Shown piece after piece: positions 56,540 to 64,000 of a stretch of DNA of 64,000 nucleotides (positions are counted from its first letter, which is position 1; the number at the start of each line of letters is the position of its first letter). This DNA comes from Actinomycetes bacterium. Lineage in GTDB: Bacteria > Actinomycetota > Acidimicrobiia > Acidimicrobiales > JAMCPL01. The stretch covers positions 1 through 64,000 of the forward strand of contig JAJZWU010000004.1 of NCBI GenBank assembly GCA_021846515.1, given 5' to 3'. The notes under the pieces were generated by a model. That model saw nothing but the letters and a program-made list of their open reading frames with translations, did not search any database and was not told the DNA's origin. A program made the translations under genes and the position numbers.

Positions 56540-59251
56540 ATGAGTGGTTCCACCGATACAAACATTTCGGCTACTACTACTGATACCAGCGCCTACAGGT
56601 TGACACGCCTATTCGAGCCAGAGCATTATGTCATACGCCTTAGTCCCGATCTGGACAGTGCAACGTTTGCCGGTGTCGTTAGAATAGAGGGACAAATAAC
56701 TTCCTCCACCAAAATACTGGAGCTACATGCGGCCGACCTCTCTATCGATAAAGCCTCCATCCAAATAAATCCGGCTCACAAAGAATACGACAGTCCATCC
56801 GATGCTGCACTGGATGATGGCCTGCCGGCAGAAAAAATAGAGCTCGATCCCAGCAAGCAGCTACTCCGACTCAGCTTTACCGATTCGCTACAACCTGGCA
56901 ACGTTGCACTGTCATTAGCTTTTGACGGAAAATTAAATAATGCCCTAAGAGGCTTTTACCTCTCATCCTACAAGGACACCAGCGGAGATGAACAGGCATT
57001 GGCTACTACTCAATTTGAAGCTACCGACGCGCGCCGTGCCTTTCCGTGCATAGATGAACCCGACTGCAAGGCAAGATTCACCATCAACCTCGAAATAGAC
57101 GAAGAACTTGAAGCAGTATCAAACTGGCCAATAAAAAGCACTGTTAAAACAAATAACGGCAAAAAACTAGTCTCATTTCTTCCCACCATGCCAATGTCTA
57201 CCTATCTGGTGGCCTTTGTGGTAGGCAAACTCGTCTCGAGTAAGACCAGAATGGTTGGCAAAGTGCCTGTTCGGGTAATACACGTGCCAGGCAAAGAAGG
57301 ATTGACGGACTACGCCCTGGATGTAGCAGAACATGCCCTTGTGTTCTTCACTGATTATTTTGGTATCGAATATCCCGGTGAAAAGCTGGATCTTGTGGGC
57401 ATACCCGATTTTGCCTTTGGGGCAATGGAGAATCTTGGCTGTATCACATTCAGGGAATCCCTTCTTCTGCTTGATACCGATCGCTCGTCAAAGCCTGAAC
57501 TGGAGAGGGCTGCCGATGTTATAGCTCACGAAATAGCTCACATGTGGTTTGGCGATTTGGTTACCATGAAGTGGTGGAACGGTATATGGCTGAACGAGGC
57601 ATTTGCAACCTTTATGGAGTTGCTGTGCGTAGATGCATTCAGGCCAAACTGGCAACGGTGGGTCAGCTTTGGAATTGAGCGTGAGCAGGCAATGGACGTA
57701 GACAGTCTTGGCAGCACTAGACCCATCGAATATCCTGTAGGGCCGCCCGAAGAAGCACAGAGTATGTTTGACGTGATCACATACCAAAAGGGTGCTTCTG
57801 TCCTTCGAATGCTGGAACAGCATCTTGGAGGCGAAACTTTCAGAAGGGGAGTAAGCGATTATCTGAAAAGCCATGCCTACTCAAATACCGAAACATTGGA
57901 TCTGTGGAAAGCATTGGAAGCCGCATCCGGGCAACCGGTGAATGCAATGATGGAGTCCTGGATATACCAGGGCGGATTTCCCATAGTATCTATAGACGAT
58001 ACTTATACCAACATTTCTCAGTCACGATTCCGGTATATGCCGGCCGATACAGATGAAGAGTCTGCTGAAAGTTGGCTAACACCGATTGCTGCAAGGCAAC
58101 TTGGAGAATCAGTGCAAGATAGTACCATCCTATACGAATTGCTCAACGGACAGGATACTTCGGCAGCCAATTCCGTAAAAGATGTTTCCAACGCCGTACT
58201 GGCAAACACCGGCAATGCCGGCAACGAGCATAACAACTCATGGATACTAAATGCCAGTGGGTGGGGATTTTATCGGACACGCTATCCAGGCAATCATCTT
58301 AGGCACTTGGCAAATTCAATGCCCAATATGGATAGACTGGAACGCTTTAACTTTATCAGCGATACTTGGGCACTACTTATTGCAGAGCACTACGACCTGG
58401 AGGATATGTTGGCAGTAATAAACTCCTTGGGATCATACGAGGAGTTGGATCCGGATATATGGTCAGTTGCGATCAAAGCACTACAGTTTATGTCCACGGT
58501 ATTCCCCGAAAAATCCTCCGAGGCCGATCTGCTCTCTACTTACCTAAACAGGTTCCTTCGCCCCGTTCTCGATCAAATTGGAATCTCTCCATCCGGCGCC
58601 GAGGATGAAAGGGTCGCCATACTTAGATCATATTTAATAACCACTCTTGGAACTATTGCAAAAGACGCTGATGTAATCCAGTTTGCAAAATCTACATACA
58701 CAGATTTTGTTGACAGGCAGGTACCAATATCTCCAGACATATCTGCTGCCATATTACGGGTGGTGGCAAGATGGGGTGGTGCCACTGAGTTCAGTCAGCT
58801 GCTGGACCTCTACAGAAAACCGAGTACACCACAAGAAGAAAATCGCTACTTGTACTCTCTGGGTGAATTCCATGTAGAAGAACTTTCGTTACGTTCCTTC
58901 GACTTAACAATGACTGAGGTCAGAACTCAAAATGCACCATTTCTCATCCGCGAACTGCTGGCTAATACGAGCTGCAATGAACGAATATGGGGGCAAATAG
59001 TGGAACGCTGGGACGACATATTGGCCCGCATCCCGGAAAATACGATCTCGCGTATGGTAGAAGGCGCAAAATCTCTTTATTCCAATAAGGAGCTTGTAGA
59101 GAGTGTAACCAGCTTTCTGGCTGAACACCCGGTAGAGTCAGCAAAAAGATCATTTGCTCAGACATCAGAAAAGCTCTCAGTCAATTATCATCTGGCACAA
59201 CGAATAATGGCTCAGGGGGAAAACGCCCTCCAATCATCTCTGCAATCATAA
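56540..59251 (+). CDS. pepN: M1-family aminopeptidase (aminopeptidase N)
   Basis: A 903-residue zinc aminopeptidase. GAMEN (294-298) binds the substrate amino group, and His330-Glu331-x-x-His334 with Glu353 form the zinc site. An ERAP1-like helical C-terminal domain covers about 560-890, with an Asn/Ser-rich insert near 535-575. It is cytosolic, with no signal peptide. The methyltransferase gene begins one base after its stop. Confidence 0.95.
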   Translation: MSGSTDTNISATTTDTSAYRLTRLFEPEHYVIRLSPDLDSATFAGVVRIEGQITSSTKILELHAADLSIDKASIQINPAHKEYDSPSDAALDDGLPAEKIELDPSKQLLRLSFTDSLQPGNVALSLAFDGKLNNALRGFYLSSYKDTSGDEQALATTQFEATDARRAFPCIDEPDCKARFTINLEIDEELEAVSNWPIKSTVKTNNGKKLVSFLPTMPMSTYLVAFVVGKLVSSKTRMVGKVPVRVIHVPGKEGLTDYALDVAEHALVFFTDYFGIEYPGEKLDLVGIPDFAFGAMENLGCITFRESLLLLDTDRSSKPELERAADVIAHEIAHMWFGDLVTMKWWNGIWLNEAFATFMELLCVDAFRPNWQRWVSFGIEREQAMDVDSLGSTRPIEYPVGPPEEAQSMFDVITYQKGASVLRMLEQHLGGETFRRGVSDYLKSHAYSNTETLDLWKALEAASGQPVNAMMESWIYQGGFPIVSIDDTYTNISQSRFRYMPADTDEESAESWLTPIAARQLGESVQDSTILYELLNGQDTSAANSVKDVSNAVLANTGNAGNEHNNSWILNASGWGFYRTRYPGNHLRHLANSMPNMDRLERFNFISDTWALLIAEHYDLEDMLAVINSLGSYEELDPDIWSVAIKALQFMSTVFPEKSSEADLLSTYLNRFLRPVLDQIGISPSGAEDERVAILRSYLITTLGTIAKDADVIQFAKSTYTDFVDRQVPISPDISAAILRVVARWGGATEFSQLLDLYRKPSTPQEENRYLYSLGEFHVEELSLRSFDLTMTEVRTQNAPFLIRELLANTSCNERIWGQIVERWDDILARIPENTISRMVEGAKSLYSNKELVESVTSFLAEHPVESAKRSFAQTSEKLSVNYHLAQRIMAQGENALQSSLQS

Positions 59252-59252
59252 T

Positions 59253-59888
59253 ATGTTACCCGAACAGGCACAACTGGCCAGAGAGACGCGCGGCTTCATG
59301 CCCGAGAACGAAGGAATGGCACTCTATGATACAGCATCTACCATAGGTCTTACAGCACCTGAGGATAGGCAGCCGATCATAGTAGAAATAGGTGCATGGT
59401 GCGGAAAATCTACAGTATATTTGGGTGTTGGAGCCAAGCAATGTGGGGCACTCCTTATTAGCCTGGATCACCATCGTGGATCAGAAGAGCAACAACCTGG
59501 GTGGGAGCACTTTGATGACACAGTGGTGGATTCCGATACAGGACGTATAGATACTCTGTCATTCTGGCGCCGTACGGTTGAACGTGCCGGGATCGAGGAT
59601 TGCGTAATCGGCATCGTAGGTAATTCGGCTACCGTTGCCGGCATATGGAATACACCGATAGACATGTGCTTCATAGATGGCGGGCACAGCAAAGCCGCTG
59701 CATGGGGAGACTTCAATGGTTGGAGCCCCTTTGTACGTATAGGTGGCCTGCTGGCTATACACGATGTTTTTCCTGACCCCAAGGATGGAGGCAGGCCACC
59801 CTTCGAGATTTACCAAACTGCCATGGAATCCGGCAACTGGATAGAACATCTATCCGAAGGATCCCTGCGAATACTGAAAAGGGTGTAA
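59253..59888 (+). CDS. Class I SAM-dependent methyltransferase
   Basis: A 211-residue methyltransferase-24-type protein. EIGAWCGKSTVYLG (about residues 47-60) is the SAM-binding loop, and MCFIDGGHSKAAAWGDF near 145 the typical second motif. The substrate is unknown. It follows pepN by one base without its own Shine-Dalgarno, so it depends on upstream translation. The proteins opposite it (60063-63098) act on glycans, so a glycan target is possible. Confidence 0.82.
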   Translation: MLPEQAQLARETRGFMPENEGMALYDTASTIGLTAPEDRQPIIVEIGAWCGKSTVYLGVGAKQCGALLISLDHHRGSEEQQPGWEHFDDTVVDSDTGRIDTLSFWRRTVERAGIEDCVIGIVGNSATVAGIWNTPIDMCFIDGGHSKAAAWGDFNGWSPFVRIGGLLAIHDVFPDPKDGGRPPFEIYQTAMESGNWIEHLSEGSLRILKRV

Positions 59889-60062
59889 GCCACTTCTGGC
59901 AAGTGACAGGTGAGTACCGAAGCAGTAGCTATATACATTCTACGATATAATCTTATTGTAGCATATTATGACCGGAAGATGGGCGGGAAAGAAACGGCTG
60001 TGTGACATAGAAGCGTAAGACTGTATTGCATGACCACCGGCCATACCCTGCCGGTCGCAGCG

Positions 60063-61133
60063 TTAAGAAAATGGCGGAGAAAATACCCTACTGGTCGGAC
60101 TGTCCTCTTTGAGCGAGTCGACTGCAAGAATAATAGCGGCTGCAGTATAGGTAGTGCTCTCACCGACTGGAAATGTCACCTGTTCAGGGTAGACCATACC
60201 CGTCCAATATGAGCCATCTTCGCGACGTAGGTTGCGAGACCAGAGAATTAAATCACGAGCCATTTCGCCAAATTGATCTGTGCTGGCGGTCGAATTAGCA
60301 GCTCCAGAAACTATTTTAGAAAGGGAGATTGCGCATTCTGCAGTCTCTGCGGCGGTCACCCATGGACCGGTAGATACACATTTAACTCCCAACCCATCCA
60401 TAACAAATGTACCCCAGTCGCTTTTCATGCGATCGACGGCGGCACCTTGGTCTAGAGCACCACAGAGTACGGGATAGTACCAGTCCATGGCAAACTCTCG
60501 CTTCGGTTCAAAGCCCTCATCAAGGTTGCATAACGATTGGCCAAGCATGCGGGCAGCTGCCTTCCAGTCGCCACGATCATAGCCCAAAGTATCCGCAGAG
60601 GCTATAGCACAGCGCAATGCATGATATATGGAACTGGATCCTGTAAGAAGAGCGTAACGCCCAGAGTGCCCATCTGGGTCCACTGACCACAGTATTGTAC
60701 CGTTACTCGTCTGGTAACGAAGCACAAAAGCTATGGCTCTATCCAGAATTTTCCATATCCACTCCAAAAATCCCAAATCACCGGTTACCAGGTAGTGGTG
60801 CCACGTACCCACTGCAATATATGCACACACATTTGTATCTATACGCTGATCAACTACTCCGGCAAGATCCGTATAATAGTTAAACCATGAACCATCAGGT
60901 AATTGACTAGATACCAACCATTCATAGGCACGAGTGGCCTCTTCCCACATTCCTGCAGTAGAAAGCGCCATAGCAGCCTCTACATGGTTCCAGGGATCAC
61001 TATGACCGTTCTCGAACCAGGGAATCATGCCGTTCTTACATTGAACAGAGGCTATCGAATACGCTGTCTGCAGCACCTCATCCTGCGTAATTATCCCCGG
61101 CAACTCCGGAATAGTAAGTCGATCAAACGGCAT
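60063..61133 (-). CDS. Alpha/alpha-toroid (prenyltransferase/cyclase-like) protein
   Basis: A 356-residue helical repeat protein, with recurring QxxDGSW-like and Trp-rich turns (SQLPDGSWFNYYTD, RREDGSYWTG) of the six-hairpin toroid fold shared by terpene cyclases and certain glycosidases. It lacks the DxDD cyclase motif. The fold cannot tell polysaccharide from isoprenoid substrate. No signal peptide. It is co-transcribed with the GH5 gene, 30 bases downstream, which favours a glycan role. Confidence 0.6.
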   Translation of the reverse strand: MPFDRLTIPELPGIITQDEVLQTAYSIASVQCKNGMIPWFENGHSDPWNHVEAAMALSTAGMWEEATRAYEWLVSSQLPDGSWFNYYTDLAGVVDQRIDTNVCAYIAVGTWHHYLVTGDLGFLEWIWKILDRAIAFVLRYQTSNGTILWSVDPDGHSGRYALLTGSSSIYHALRCAIASADTLGYDRGDWKAAARMLGQSLCNLDEGFEPKREFAMDWYYPVLCGALDQGAAVDRMKSDWGTFVMDGLGVKCVSTGPWVTAAETAECAISLSKIVSGAANSTASTDQFGEMARDLILWSRNLRREDGSYWTGMVYPEQVTFPVGESTTYTAAAIILAVDSLKEDSPTSRVFSPPFS

Positions 61134-61163
61134 TCTGAATATACTATCAGTTAAGTTGCTGCA

Positions 61164-63098
61164 TCACCAGATAGTAGGAGTCTTAAACCATTTCTTCACG
61201 TGGGTACTCGATCTATTAAAGAAAAATGCCCATATAAGCAAGCACAATCCAAGCAGAGCTGCAAGGCCGACTGCCCACCACCACAACCAGCCTTTCCATG
61301 GCTTACCGGTAGAAACAACCGGCACTGTAGGTTGAATGGTACTTGTATTATCGGAATGGGTCCCAGTGCTGCCGGTGCTACCGGCAGGTGCGGCTGGGTT
61401 GTGCGTGGAAGGAGGTGTTACGGTTGTCAATTTGGTTGGTGGTGGACAGGTAGGCTTCTCTGATGTAGCAGACGTTGATGGAGAGGTGCTTGCTACAATC
61501 AACTGGCACCCTGCAGGCACATTTACAGAGATCATACATCCATCCAGAAAAACACTGCTGGTCTTATACGAAACGAGTTGACAACTGGGTTTAACTGGGT
61601 GATCGTTAATGCTGACGTATCTTATGGTGTGAGGCTGAAGGGTACTTCCACCACTATGTACCACCACGCCTCCCCAAAATGTAGCAATCCCCCCTGGGCC
61701 GTCTATAGTAGCACTCAGCTTGCCCGCGGATGAAAGCATAGATACCAACCTTCCGGGTACGCTATCTATGTGCGGAAGACCCAAAATTTGGGCACGTATA
61801 CTGTCAGGATGAAGCGATCCATCAAGATTGACAAGCGACCAATTGTACCAATAGCCCGTTCTCTGTTTCCATAGCCAGAATGCAGATCCGACCCGATAGG
61901 TATTTTGCAGTGAGATTTGATCGTAAAGCCACTTATTCCATGCAGTAGTTGGGTTTGATCCAAATTCATCTACTACCAACGGAGCGCCAAAAACGGCAGC
62001 TTCTTGAGCAGCATATGAATACGATGATTGTAGGTCAGAAAATGTGACCGACGAGCTGAATGGGGGAGAGAACACCCCCGTATACATGTGAACTGCATAT
62101 ACGAGATTGGAATCACTGGAGAACTTTACTGCATCTGGCAATGCATCGTTTAGGAAATTACGAATTACTGAAGGTTCAAACCATATAGGAGCTACGATGC
62201 CAGCACCTCTCAGGCCATTGATCATTCTACGATAGAATGGGTAGAGTGACTGCTGCTCAAAAATGCCAGGACCGGTAGGATTTGGCTCGTTCATCAGTTC
62301 CACGCCCACGATATTGTTGGATCGTGCCGTTGCACCTGCCGCCTTGGCAACTGCAACGGCTGCCTGTAGGTACCACTGTTGCAACGGTTTACCATGAACG
62401 GTTATATCTGCCCAGAAATTGCGAAATGCGTTATATACACAGGGTGTATCTATAACGTTGGGAGTACAGGATGCACCGTCGTCTACTACCGCCCATGATG
62501 GTGCGCCGTCACATTCACGTCTTGTACAGAGCGTGGCGCTGTAATTATCTTGATGCATATCTACCAGTACTCCGATACCGTATGTAGCTGCCCAGTTGAC
62601 TACTTGGACTACTTTGTCCAGATACTGTTGATTGATTACACCCGGCGAGGGCATTATCTCGCTCCATGATACAGGCAACCTCAAGAAATTAAACCCCAGG
62701 GCAGCCATCTCTGCGAGGTCACTTGAGTCTACGGGCGGTGCTTCACCGTAGTCGCTGGGATACTGGACGAGAGCATTATCGGCAACTCCACGTAGTAGAA
62801 CGAAGTTACCCTGTCCGTTGGCAAGGTATGGGGTGTATCCGTATGGATGCTCGACGTGCAGACCGGTAACGGTACACTTAATTTGATGACAACCGGAATT
62901 GGACACTTGGACAGATGAACTTCCATAAGACGAGGTTACATATTGAAGATGCCGAGGCGCAGAAGAGGACAACTGTGTATATATTGCAGAACTCGGATGA
63001 GTGTGTGCAGGAGACACACCTACAGTATAGATACTCAACGCTTCTGCCAGCACGCAAAGACCAATCAGAGAGCCTCTTGCTTTGGTAAATATCTCCAT
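61164..63098 (-). CDS. Exported GH5 glycoside hydrolase (cellulase/endoglycoceramidase-like), membrane-anchored
   Basis: About 644 residues from the ATG at 63098. A signal peptide at residues 1-31 precedes a TIM barrel: FNFLRLPVSWSEIMP, LMNEPNP (general acid/base Glu) and VVDEFGS (nucleophile Glu). Residues about 500-600 are a Ser/Thr/Pro linker, followed by a transmembrane helix near the C-terminus, so the enzyme should face outward and stay attached. Several Cys in the barrel suggest disulfides. Endoglycoceramidase-type enzymes are the closest in motif style; the substrate is unproven. Confidence 0.85.
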   Translation of the reverse strand: MEIFTKARGSLIGLCVLAEALSIYTVGVSPAHTHPSSAIYTQLSSSAPRHLQYVTSSYGSSSVQVSNSGCHQIKCTVTGLHVEHPYGYTPYLANGQGNFVLLRGVADNALVQYPSDYGEAPPVDSSDLAEMAALGFNFLRLPVSWSEIMPSPGVINQQYLDKVVQVVNWAATYGIGVLVDMHQDNYSATLCTRRECDGAPSWAVVDDGASCTPNVIDTPCVYNAFRNFWADITVHGKPLQQWYLQAAVAVAKAAGATARSNNIVGVELMNEPNPTGPGIFEQQSLYPFYRRMINGLRGAGIVAPIWFEPSVIRNFLNDALPDAVKFSSDSNLVYAVHMYTGVFSPPFSSSVTFSDLQSSYSYAAQEAAVFGAPLVVDEFGSNPTTAWNKWLYDQISLQNTYRVGSAFWLWKQRTGYWYNWSLVNLDGSLHPDSIRAQILGLPHIDSVPGRLVSMLSSAGKLSATIDGPGGIATFWGGVVVHSGGSTLQPHTIRYVSINDHPVKPSCQLVSYKTSSVFLDGCMISVNVPAGCQLIVASTSPSTSATSEKPTCPPPTKLTTVTPPSTHNPAAPAGSTGSTGTHSDNTSTIQPTVPVVSTGKPWKGWLWWWAVGLAALLGLCLLIWAFFFNRSSTHVKKWFKTPTIW

Positions 63099-63111
63099 TG
63101 GCAAAATAATA
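63099..63111 (-). promoter_or_regulatory. Leaderless-type -10 box of the GH5 gene
   Basis: TATTAT (63111-63106) lies exactly seven bases before the ATG at 63098, and no Shine-Dalgarno is seen. It decides this start over the upstream ATG at 63158. Confidence 0.5.
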
Positions 63112-63156
63112 GTATAAATTGTGGCTAATTTGGAACGATGGAAGAAGCGAGCAGTC

Positions 63157-63319
63157 ATGAGTGGTGCATATCAGGTAGTAGTGGGAGACAGAGGGCGAGT
63201 GGTTATTCCCCAGGAACTAGCTACGCGATATGGTACGCTCAAATTTGAAAGACATTAACCCTTTGGATGAACTCTTGGCCGAACGGCGTGCCAACGCGCT
63301 GAGGGAGGAACTCGACTGA
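63157..63319 (+). pseudogene. Decayed AbrB/VapB-type antitoxin gene
   Basis: The frame from 63157 reads VVVGDRGRVVIPQELATRYG, a normal AbrB-type swapped-hairpin start, and stops at 63258. In another phase the sequence continues with PLDELLAERRANALREELD and a stop at 63319, the typical antitoxin C-terminus. The middle of the domain, about 20 residues, is missing and the frame is shifted. The next few bases (63320-63346) read VFDAFAR then a stop, like the first residues of a VapC PIN toxin, which is otherwise gone. Confidence 0.7.
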
Positions 63320-63351
63320 ACGTGTTTGATGCTTTTGCAAGATAGTTCCCG

Positions 63352-64000
63352 TCAGAGCTCAGCTTTTGCCAGATCAGCAATCGTGAGTCCCAATTTTGCT
63401 GCTGCCGATTGAATGGAATCCGATATACCCTGAGCAGAGATCCCGGCTGATTCAAGAATCTGATCAGGCTTGCCGTGCTTAAGGTGTTCTCTTGGCAACC
63501 CTAGGCAGAGGTGATATGGCGGTCTGCTCCGGCTGTCGATTATGCTCAGGCTACCATCTGCACTTAGATCATTAACCGCAACCATGCTACTATTTGCAGC
63601 CAGCCTGTCCGAATTAGCGGAAAGAAACAGATCCATAAGCGACTGGTACAGGTAACTGCCTGCGCCCCCATACTTTATTCCATCCTCTACGGTTACGACC
63701 AGAGAGTGTCCCATGGCATCGGCAAGCATAGCCGCATCTGGTGGAAATACTGCCTGCACATCCCACAGGGTAGCGCTAATGCCCTGCTGCGATAGCAGTT
63801 TTAATGCTTCTTGGGCATACGGTACAACCTTACCAACGGCCATGATGCATACCTGACTGCCGTGGTTGAGTAGGCGGGCATGTAGTCCATCAGTAGAAGG
63901 CTTTTCAAATTCAATGGGTGGTGTTTTTGGAAAACGAATAGCCACTGGCCCTCCCAGCTTATATGCTTCTTTCAACATTTGCTCTATATCTTCAGGACAT
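63352..64000 (-). CDS. dxs: 1-deoxy-D-xylulose-5-phosphate synthase, C-terminal part (runs off right edge)
   Basis: The last 216 codons of a transketolase-type enzyme, open to the window edge. PEDIEQMLKEAYKLGGPVAIRFPK and TVEDGIKYGGAGSYL, with the C-terminal GLPREHLKHGKPDQIL, match the pyrimidine-binding and C-terminal domains of DXS, the TPP enzyme starting the non-mevalonate isoprenoid route. The TPP-binding N-terminus is outside. The C-terminus includes a somewhat longer low-conservation loop (about 63560-63640). Confidence 0.88.
   Translation of the reverse strand, partial: CPEDIEQMLKEAYKLGGPVAIRFPKTPPIEFEKPSTDGLHARLLNHGSQVCIMAVGKVVPYAQEALKLLSQQGISATLWDVQAVFPPDAAMLADAMGHSLVVTVEDGIKYGGAGSYLYQSLMDLFLSANSDRLAANSSMVAVNDLSADGSLSIIDSRSRPPYHLCLGLPREHLKHGKPDQILESAGISAQGISDSIQSAAAKLGLTIADLAKAEL

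Noticed and set aside
59940..60030. ACGATATAATCT match suggesting a third MITE copy
   Set aside because: Only 12 bases match; the rest and both ends cannot be aligned, so chance or promoter similarity is likely.

Overview
The window looks like chromosomal DNA of a moderate-GC actinobacterium, possibly of the Acidimicrobiia, though the class is not proven. The evidence is a 24-codon bL37-type ribosomal protein gene, an actinobacterial coproheme decarboxylase (HemQ), a complete 14-gene nuo operon diverging from a menaquinone-reductase-like flavoprotein, a DUF4232 secreted protein, a CysO/MoaD-like sulfur carrier, CIRCE control of groEL, and several genes with a TAnnnT box exactly 7 nt before the start codon (leaderless transcripts).

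Layout. 1-5775 appears to be the end of an integrated element. A tyrosine integrase points at the 3' end of tRNA-Arg(ACG). To its left lie three exported or lipoprotein genes, a possible toxin-antitoxin pair, an inverted-repeat miniature element and, at the left edge, the start of an IS3-type OrfA; the far end of the element is outside the window. 5975-10805 (minus) holds hemQ, CIRCE-groEL, and a SAM-riboswitch-controlled thrC followed by a ubiquitin-like sulfur carrier whose encoded C-terminus is Gly-Gly-Cys. 10928-28381 (minus) is nuoABCDEFGHIJKLMN with pheA coupled to its 3' end. A geranylgeranyl-reductase-family gene (plus) diverges from it. A fused nucleotidyltransferase-HEPN gene follows, then a plus-strand tetrapyrrole operon hemA-hemC-cobA/hemD-hemB-hemL (31194-37600).

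37645-46000 holds an alpha/beta hydrolase plus metallo-beta-lactamase-fold pair, a DUF929 thioredoxin-like membrane protein, a D-Ala-D-Ala carboxypeptidase, a second copy of the miniature element, an MmgE/PrpD protein, dnaB and an IS66 remnant. 45969-53328 (minus) runs thiolase, FabH, sugar-nucleotidyltransferase, GH20 glycosidase, cation efflux pump, glycosyltransferase. 53398-64000 holds a DUF4232 protein, the bL37 gene, GDPD, a PfkB kinase, an M1 aminopeptidase plus methyltransferase, an alpha-toroid protein with a GH5 glycosidase, a decayed AbrB/VapC-like pair, and the 3' part of dxs.

How the parts fit. The window supplies respiratory complex I, a likely quinone-modifying enzyme, and the shared early steps of heme, siroheme and cobalamin synthesis, with HemQ as the last step of the coproporphyrin-dependent heme route. 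The most distinctive unit is the thrC/sulfur-carrier locus under a SAM-sensing leader. Many proteins here, most strikingly the Nuo membrane subunits, carry Ser/Gly/Asp-rich low-complexity loops or tails.
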